25,021 bases of DNA, taken from JANNPJ01 sp035474375 (lineage in GTDB: Bacteria > Actinomycetota > Actinomycetes > Actinomycetales > Kineosporiaceae). A program made the translations under genes and the position numbers. How positions within the stretch are numbered: position 1 is the first letter of the stretch; the number at the start of each line of letters is the position of its first letter. Shown here piece after piece: positions 8,459 to 13,555 of the stretch. Below the pieces are notes generated by a model. That model did not search any database. It was not told the DNA's origin and worked only from the letters and a program-made list of their open reading frames with translations. The stretch covers positions 1 to 25,021 of the forward strand of contig DATINJ010000186.1 of assembly GCA_035474375.1 (NCBI GenBank). Reading direction: 5' to 3'.

Positions 8459-8472
8459 GGTCTCCTCAACGG

Positions 8473-9369
8473 CTACGCGTCGGTCGGGTTATCGTCCGGA
8501 GCTAGGTCGTCGAGCTCTGCCAGGGCAACCCTGGCACCCTCGGTCGCTGCGGCGGTGGCCTCCTCAGCGGTGAGACTGGCGTCCGTCTTGATCGCCTCCG
8601 CGAGGCTCGCGACCATCTTGGTCAGCGCGCCGATCTGGGCGGTCATCTCCCGGCGCAGGCGCGCGGTGGCCGGCGGGAAGCGGACTATTTCGTCGTAGCT
8701 CTTGGTCTGCCCGACCTTGAGGCCGGCGATCCGGTAGGCGTCGATATCGGCTGCGGTCAGTTTGTGCCTGTCGGCGAAGCTCACGTCGTCCTCCTGCTGC
8801 CTGCGAATCTTGTTAGCCGCGTGCTTGACCTGTGTGGCATTGGCGTTGATCTCCACATGCATGTCGTCGACCGTGCCGGTGTAGTCCATCCCCAGCCGGA
8901 GTATCGGACGACCGCTGGAGTCGGTGATCGCGTTCTTGATTTTGCGGACCCGAGCGGCTTTGGTCTTGCTGAAGGTGTTGTGCACCCCGCGCGGGTGCTT
9001 CAACGCGTTGAGGTCGATTGCGGTGGCGCTGCCGTGGTTGCTGACAACCGACGTTGAGCCCCTGACCAGGCGGTTCGCGTAGGACCAGTCGTCGAGTGTC
9101 GACTGAGTGATCTCCTCGACCTCTTTGTCGAAGCGCTCGATGAACTCCTTGAACACCACCGCGACGTCGGCATTGGCCGCCCACCAGCCCTGGCCGGCCG
9201 CGGTGAAGCGAGTGAAATGGCTGGTGTTTGCGTACGCCGGCCATCCGTTTTGCGAGAAGCGCTGTGCCATCTGCGCCGTCGTCTCCCGTGAGGTCCGGTC
9301 TCGACACCTGGCGGTGATGAGGTGGTTCCCGAGAGTACCGGCAGGTCCCGAAACCGCCAATGTAGGCAT
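8473..9369 (-). CDS. M15-family peptidase (VanY/endolysin-like)
   Basis: A 298-aa protein. The zinc-site motifs of M15 DD-peptidases are present: SNHGSATAIDLNA supplies His112 and Asp119, and VDDMHVEIN supplies His171, with Glu173 beside it. Known family role: cleaving D-Ala-D-Ala or peptide cross-links in peptidoglycan. There is no signal peptide or membrane segment at the N-terminus (MPTLAVSGPAGTLGNHL), and the last ~110 residues are a helical, Ala/Glu-rich tail. That is more like a phage endolysin or virion-associated lysin than a secreted VanY. ATG 9369 is preceded by a GGGGG stretch. No other phage gene is visible nearby, so it may be an isolated remnant or a domesticated lysin. Confidence 0.75.
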   Translation of the reverse strand: MPTLAVSGPAGTLGNHLITARCRDRTSRETTAQMAQRFSQNGWPAYANTSHFTRFTAAGQGWWAANADVAVVFKEFIERFDKEVEEITQSTLDDWSYANRLVRGSTSVVSNHGSATAIDLNALKHPRGVHNTFSKTKAARVRKIKNAITDSSGRPILRLGMDYTGTVDDMHVEINANATQVKHAANKIRRQQEDDVSFADRHKLTAADIDAYRIAGLKVGQTKSYDEIVRFPPATARLRREMTAQIGALTKMVASLAEAIKTDASLTAEEATAAATEGARVALAELDDLAPDDNPTDA

Positions 9370-9706
9370 TTAGCCCCCAGCCGGTTACCCGGCCCGAGAC
9401 CGGGCCAACCGCGCGGGCAACCTTTACCGGGGTTTCGCGGACCCTAGGGGTGTAAAGCTCGGCAGGACCCGCTCCAACGCCGGGATGATCCCATTCGCTC
9501 ACGATTTGAGGTGCGGGCCCCGGCAGGCCCGCACCTCTAAATGCCCTAGTCGCCCTCGACCACCAGGAGGTTGCCCGGTGTGTCCTAGCTCACAGCAAGC
9601 GCTGGCGCAGCCGCTCAACGGTATGTTGCTCGCCTACTCGGGCAACGGATTGTCCTCTTACTCGGACATAAGGGGTGCACCTCGGGTTCGAGGTACAGCC
9701 CATGCG
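9370..9706. other. Gap upstream of the sigma factor gene, with hairpins
   Basis: A stretch of about 337 bp without a convincing gene. It holds a small perfect hairpin (GGCCCG/CGGGCC, 9391-9406), a strong 11-bp hairpin (9509-9536, listed separately), a good Shine-Dalgarno AGGAGG at 9565-9570 followed 7 nt later by an in-frame GTG (9578), and a small 6-bp hairpin ACCTCG/CGAGGT (9679-9694). The reading frame from 9578 into the sigma gene is open, but its third-position GC is clearly lower than in the sigma domain. I therefore treat it as untranslated leader, with the alternative that the sigma factor has a 55-residue extension. Confidence 0.5.
9509..9536. repeat. Strong 11-bp inverted repeat (hairpin)
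   Basis: AGGTGCGGGCC (9509-9519) and GGCCCGCACCT (9526-9536) are perfect inverted repeats around a 6-nt loop. ATTT (9504-9507) and AAAT (9539-9542) could extend the stem across a bulge. It lies between divergent genes, so it is not an obvious terminator of either. It could be the terminator of a lost gene, an operator, or a leader structure of the sigma factor mRNA. Confidence 0.6.
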
Positions 9707-10264
9707 ATGAGAGGTGCCGTGCGCTCCGCGAACGCCCGAGCGATGGACATCGCCGACACGAGTGCCGCCCGGGTCGAGTTCGACGCTTTCTTCCGTCGAC
9801 ATCACCGTGAGCTGGCCCGGCTCGCCTACACGTTGACCGGATCCCGGGAGGATGCGGACGACGTCGCCGGTGAAGCGCTGGCCTCGGTTTGGGAGCACTG
9901 GGCCCGGGTCAAGGCAGCCGACCATTCCCTTGCCTACGTCCGGCGCATCGTCATCAACCTGGCCGCCGATCGGACCCGGCGGGCGATCCGGGAGCGACAG
10001 GGAACGACCCTGATGGGGCCGATGACCCGATGGTTTCATTTCGGCCCGGACGTCGGTGCCGCAGTGGATCTGCAAACCGCGGTCCTCGCCCTCCCCCCCG
10101 GACGACGAGCCTGCGTCGTCCTGCGACACGTCCTCGATCTCTCCGAGGAGGAGGTCTCCCGAACGCTCGGGATCAGCCTCGGAACGGTGAAGAGCCAGAC
10201 CTCAAAGGGATTGACCCAGCTAAGAAAATCGCTGACCGATACGTCCATTGGAGGTGCGCGATGA
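9707..10264 (+). CDS. ECF RNA polymerase sigma factor (SigE-like)
   Basis: About 185 aa from the ATG at 9707. Other in-frame starts are GTG 9719, ATG 9743, and GTG 9578, which has the best ribosome-binding site. Sigma region 2 is FDAFFRRHHRELARLAYTLT through DADDVAGEALASVWEHW. Region 4 is VLALPPGRRACVVLRHVLDL followed by the helix-turn-helix SEEEVSRTLGISLGTVKSQT. The family is the small ECF sigma factors of the actinobacterial SigE-like group, which redirect RNA polymerase to a restricted promoter set. Its stop codon overlaps the start of the next gene (ATGA, 10261-10264), a usual arrangement for a sigma/anti-sigma pair. Whether it controls the cellulase genes downstream cannot be read here. 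Confidence 0.9.
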   Translation: MRGAVRSANARAMDIADTSAARVEFDAFFRRHHRELARLAYTLTGSREDADDVAGEALASVWEHWARVKAADHSLAYVRRIVINLAADRTRRAIRERQGTTLMGPMTRWFHFGPDVGAAVDLQTAVLALPPGRRACVVLRHVLDLSEEEVSRTLGISLGTVKSQTSKGLTQLRKSLTDTSIGGAR

Positions 10265-11238
10265 GCGATCGGCCACGGCGATCCCGGAACCCGGACGGCG
10301 ATCCGGAACTCGTTGCTGCCTTGCGTAACCTGGCTGCGGACTACGAGCCCGACGTGGCGGCGATCGAACGTCGAAGCCGGCGCGGGCCTGCCCCGAAAGC
10401 CAGACGGCTACCCAACGCCATTCGCAACAGCCCTCCGGTGCTGCTGCCGGCCGCCGCCGTCCTGCTTCTGATCGGTGGCGTCGTCGGCGTCACCTCCGTC
10501 GGCATCCGGCATTCCCAGACCGACCAGACTGCCGCCCAGCCCAACTGGACGGCCACCACCGAGGCCCCGTCGCCGTCCGCGTCGCCGTCCGCGCCGTCGC
10601 CCAAGCCTGCCCCCACGCCCAAGCGGAGCGCCGCCGCCCCGACCAAGCGCGCCACCAGCCCGGCGGCAACCAAGCCGGCCCGCCAGACCGCCAGCGTGCA
10701 GGTCGCCGTCGAACCCGTGTCCCAGATCGGCACAGCGGTGGATCTGAGCCGGCCTCCGCTGCTGGACTGGCTCGCCGTCGGCGCTCGCGCGGATCTCAAG
10801 CAGATACGAGCCAAGGCCACGGCCGCCACACCACTCCTGACCATCGAACAACCGCCGACAGCGACCAGCGTCACCGGCTTGTTCTCCACCTCGTGGATCG
10901 CCGGAATCCCGGAAGAGGATCATGACGACGCCGTCCGCTGGCTGAAGGCGGATTCGAAGCCCGGCCTGACGCTTGTCATCACCCGCTCGAGCAAGGCCCG
11001 GACCCTGACGCTTTTCGCCGGCACCCAAGATCTGCGGGGCACCGTCGCGATCAGTGGGAAAGGGCTGACCCCGAGCCAGACCACGCTCGGGGCAGCCTCA
11101 GCCATGCCCCAGGGAATCGTCGTCACCCTCTCTCTTCCGCCGACGAAGGGCCCGACTCGGGTCCACCTGAGCGGAGCAGCGGCCGGCCCGACGCCGAGCG
11201 TCTATCTGGCCGCCGCAACCTTGGCCACCCCCCGCTGA
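10261..11238 (+). CDS. Membrane-anchored probable anti-sigma factor
   Basis: A 325-aa protein. ATG 10261 follows GGAGGT (10250-10255) and overlaps the sigma stop codon. Layout: cytoplasmic N-terminus of ~57 residues (PELVAALRNLAADYEPDVAAIERRSRRG), one membrane segment (about 58-80, PPVLLPAAAVLLLIGGVVGV), a Pro/Ser/Ala/Lys-rich extracytoplasmic linker (about 92-145), and a C-terminal globular domain with strand-like segments (GLTLVITRSS, ARTLTLFAG, GIVVTLSLP). There is no HxxxCxxC zinc motif, so it is not a ZAS-type anti-sigma. Assignment rests on topology and coupling to the sigma gene. The C-terminal domain would face the cell wall and could be a sensor; its family is not recognised. Confidence 0.75.
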   Translation: MSDRPRRSRNPDGDPELVAALRNLAADYEPDVAAIERRSRRGPAPKARRLPNAIRNSPPVLLPAAAVLLLIGGVVGVTSVGIRHSQTDQTAAQPNWTATTEAPSPSASPSAPSPKPAPTPKRSAAAPTKRATSPAATKPARQTASVQVAVEPVSQIGTAVDLSRPPLLDWLAVGARADLKQIRAKATAATPLLTIEQPPTATSVTGLFSTSWIAGIPEEDHDDAVRWLKADSKPGLTLVITRSSKARTLTLFAGTQDLRGTVAISGKGLTPSQTTLGAASAMPQGIVVTLSLPPTKGPTRVHLSGAAAGPTPSVYLAAATLATPR

Positions 11239-11264
11239 TCATTCGAACTAGCCCCAACCCCATT

Positions 11265-11338
11265 CCGCGATCATGCACTTGGGAGGCGCGTCAGCGCCGG
11301 CGTGCCCTCGCCTGACGAGCAAGCGTGCATGATCACGG
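11265..11338. repeat. Imperfect palindrome with GATCATGCAC arms
   Basis: The left arm at 11265-11280 (CCGCGATCATGCACTT) and right arm at 11321-11338 (AAGCGTGCATGATCACGG) are inverted copies with one substitution and a one-base gap. Inside, CGTCAG (11289-11294) pairs with CTGACG (11312-11317). It lies just beyond the anti-sigma stop and may act as its terminator. The architecture is that of dispersed intergenic palindromes. Confidence 0.6.
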
Positions 11339-11459
11339 TTGTTGGTCAGGGGTCCCGTGGTCGCTTAACTCACCGGCATTGATGATCACCGCAGACGTTT
11401 GGGCAGGGCCGCTCGCCCCGCACTTCATCCATCGGGTGATCGGCACGATCATCGACGTT

Positions 11460-11577
11460 CATTCGAAATAGCCCGACGCACCGCTAAGATCGCCAGCCTT
11501 GCCCACTTATGGGCGCTATATCGACCCGAATCCGGGCAAGGCTGGCGATCTTGGCTGGAGGAGCTCTATTTCGAGTG
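11460..11577. mobile_element. MITE/REP-like 118-bp palindromic element
   Basis: The outer arms CATTCGAAATAG (11460-11471) and CTATTTCGAGTG (11566-11577) are inverted repeats matching 11/12. Nested inside is a perfect 19-bp inverted repeat, AAGATCGCCAGCCTTGCCC (11486-11504) against 11534-11552, around a 29-nt loop. It has no coding capacity. It resembles a non-autonomous miniature element or REP-type repeat, and could also serve as a terminator for the LPMO transcript that ends at 11600. Mobile origin is inferred from structure only. Confidence 0.5.
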
Positions 11578-11599
11578 CTCGCGAGCTACCGGGCGAGCC

Positions 11600-13522
11600 T
11601 CAGCAACCGATCCGAGACGACCCTGCGGCGATGTCGTCGTACCAGAGCGTGTCGCTGCCCTCGCCGTAGCTCTCCCAACCGATCTTCAAGTTGCTCACCA
11701 AGGGCTTCCAGGTCTTGGCATACCACTGGCGGTCGACGTCCTGGGTCGCAGTGCCGTCCGCGCTGAGACCGGCCACCAGAGTGCCGTTCAACCAGGTCTG
11801 CGCCGTCCCAGCGGTTCCGTCGATCTTGTACTCCAGGCACTGCCAGCCGGTGGTCGGCAGGGCCTTACTCTGCGCCACCCCGGCCGGGCTCTGCTCCGGC
11901 AACGTGGCATCGTCGGACGAGCGGTTCCACTGCAGGGCCCCGTTCTGCCCACCGATCCGCAGGTCCTTGCCGGCGTCGTTGAGATCGGTCATCGCGATCA
12001 TCGTCACGTGACTGGTCGGCAGCGGCGTGGAGTGCCTGACATAGGCCCGCACGTACAGCGGGCCGCCAGTGTCCAGCCGGTGCGTGGCCTGGACGAACAC
12101 GTGGTTGCAGTAGCCGGCCGCACCGTCCACCCGAAGCGATCCGGATCCGCTGTGCACGACCGAGCGATCCACGACCGCGGCGCCGGAACCGGTGCAGTCC
12201 GGTTGCACCACGGTCCAATGCCCGGTCCCGGACGGCGCGGCGCCGGCCACCATGTCCTCGAAGCCGTCACAGACCAACGCGGCCGACCCGCAGCTGGACG
12301 TCCCGACAGTCGACGACGGGGCAGCAGTGGTGGCTGCCGTCGTCGACACCCCGGTGGTGGACGTCGCCGGTGCCGTGGTGGCGCTGGTACCCGAGCCGTC
12401 GCAGGCCGACCCGTTCAGCTTCACGTTGCTGGGCGGCGGGGTGGCCGGCCCGTTCGCCGTGAATCCGATGTTGACCTGGGCATTAGTGCCGATAGTTCGA
12501 TTCCAGGACGGCGCGACGGCGGTGATCGTGGTGCCGGACGCGGTGACATCGGCGTTCCAGCCGCTTTGCAGGGTGACGCCGGTTGGAACGGTGAACGTCA
12601 CGGTCCACGGCGTCAGCGCCGGGCCTTTGTTCAGCACCGTGACGCTGCCCTGATAGCCGCCCGTCCAAGCACTCACCGCAACCTGCGCGGTGCACGAGCC
12701 GGTGCCCGGCGACTGCGTCGCCGTCGAGGTTGCCGTCGAACTGCTGGTCGGGCTGGTGGAGACGGTCGGGGAGGCGGTCTGCTGCGGCTGGCCGCCGTAC
12801 CCCGGGATACCGATGACCTGGCCGTTGCCGCCGTCGAAGACGACGTCCGAACAGCTGTAGAAGGTCTCCTGGCTGTCCGAGCGCTGCCAGACCGTGTAGA
12901 TCATGTGCCGGCCGCTCTTGCCACTGGGCAGTTTGACGTTCCAGTAGTACTCGGCCTGCCCGTTCGGCGTGGTCTCGTCCCAGGTCGAGAACGGCTGGTC
13001 CTCGAGGTCGTCCCAGGCCAGCGCCTTGGTCGGGTCGTATCCGTTCTTGGTGACGTAGAGCCGGAACTGACCCGGATGCGCCGCCCAAGCGTTGTAGTGG
13101 AAGGTCCAGTCGGCGCCACTGGTCAGCCGGGTGGCCGGCCAGTCGTTCGCCGGGACGTCATAGGGGGCCCACTTGGTGGTGCCGCCACCGCAGAGTTGGC
13201 CGTCCGGGATGAAACCCCTGGTCCGCCCGGCTCCGTCGGACCGCAGCACGCCGAACCAGTCGTAAAGCGGCTGGGTGCCACCGGTCGCGACCGCCTTGGC
13301 GCACTCCGGGTTCTGTGGCTTCAGGTCACCCCCGGCCAGTAGTCCGTCCTGATAGCAGAGGTAGGTCCGGCTGCCCGGACTCGTCGGTGCTCCGTGAGCT
13401 GCCGCCCCGGTCGCGGTCAGCACCGTGAGACCGGCAGCAGCAATCACGACGAGCACAAACGTCGCTATTCGGTGTCGAACCGTACGGTGTCGCATTGCCG
13501 TGGAGAACCATCTTGTGATCAT
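11600..13522 (-). CDS. AA10 lytic polysaccharide monooxygenase, CBM2, Cip1-like domain
   Basis: A 640-aa secreted protein. ATG 13522 has AGGA 9 nt upstream. The signal peptide ends ATGAAA, leaving His43 as the mature N-terminus (HGAPTSPGSRTYLCY). With His149 (NAWAAHPG) it forms the copper histidine brace, and Phe229 in SDVVFDGGNG is the axial residue. The AA10 domain (43-235) closely follows cellulose-active, C1-oxidising LPMOs such as Streptomyces ScLPMO10C. A Pro/Ser/Thr linker leads to a CBM2 (about 277-374), then a Thr/Ala/Ser linker. The last ~225 residues (DGFEDM..., SHVTMIAMTDLNDAGKDLRIGG, NRSSDDATLPEQSP, WYDDIA) resemble the jelly-roll core of Trichoderma reesei Cip1. Known role of AA10: oxidative cleavage of crystalline cellulose. 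Last gene of the cellulase operon, 33 bp after GH74. Confidence 0.92.
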   Translation of the reverse strand: MITRWFSTAMRHRTVRHRIATFVLVVIAAAGLTVLTATGAAAHGAPTSPGSRTYLCYQDGLLAGGDLKPQNPECAKAVATGGTQPLYDWFGVLRSDGAGRTRGFIPDGQLCGGGTTKWAPYDVPANDWPATRLTSGADWTFHYNAWAAHPGQFRLYVTKNGYDPTKALAWDDLEDQPFSTWDETTPNGQAEYYWNVKLPSGKSGRHMIYTVWQRSDSQETFYSCSDVVFDGGNGQVIGIPGYGGQPQQTASPTVSTSPTSSSTATSTATQSPGTGSCTAQVAVSAWTGGYQGSVTVLNKGPALTPWTVTFTVPTGVTLQSGWNADVTASGTTITAVAPSWNRTIGTNAQVNIGFTANGPATPPPSNVKLNGSACDGSGTSATTAPATSTTGVSTTAATTAAPSSTVGTSSCGSAALVCDGFEDMVAGAAPSGTGHWTVVQPDCTGSGAAVVDRSVVHSGSGSLRVDGAAGYCNHVFVQATHRLDTGGPLYVRAYVRHSTPLPTSHVTMIAMTDLNDAGKDLRIGGQNGALQWNRSSDDATLPEQSPAGVAQSKALPTTGWQCLEYKIDGTAGTAQTWLNGTLVAGLSADGTATQDVDRQWYAKTWKPLVSNLKIGWESYGEGSDTLWYDDIAAGSSRIGC

Positions 13523-13555
13523 CGGGATCCATCCTGATCATCTATAAGGGGCATC

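Larger units (their letters stand above)
11239..11599. other. Repeat-bearing gap between convergent genes
   Basis: A 361-bp region between the convergent anti-sigma and LPMO genes, with no credible gene. It contains two complex palindromic elements (11265-11338 and 11460-11577, listed separately) and a solo copy (11240-11251, CATTCGAACTAG) of the outer arm of the second element. Confidence 0.7.

Noticed and set aside
9580..9694. tRNA-like fragments (AGCTCA and GGTTCGA) upstream of the sigma factor
   Set aside because: The two motifs are about 100 nt apart, and no acceptor stem or anticodon arm can be formed.
11399..13342. Long open frame (647 codons) on the plus strand opposite the LPMO gene
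   Set aside because: It is a high-GC antisense shadow: Arg/Gly/His-rich with no recognisable domain, whereas the minus strand shows clear AA10, CBM2 and Cip1-like motifs.
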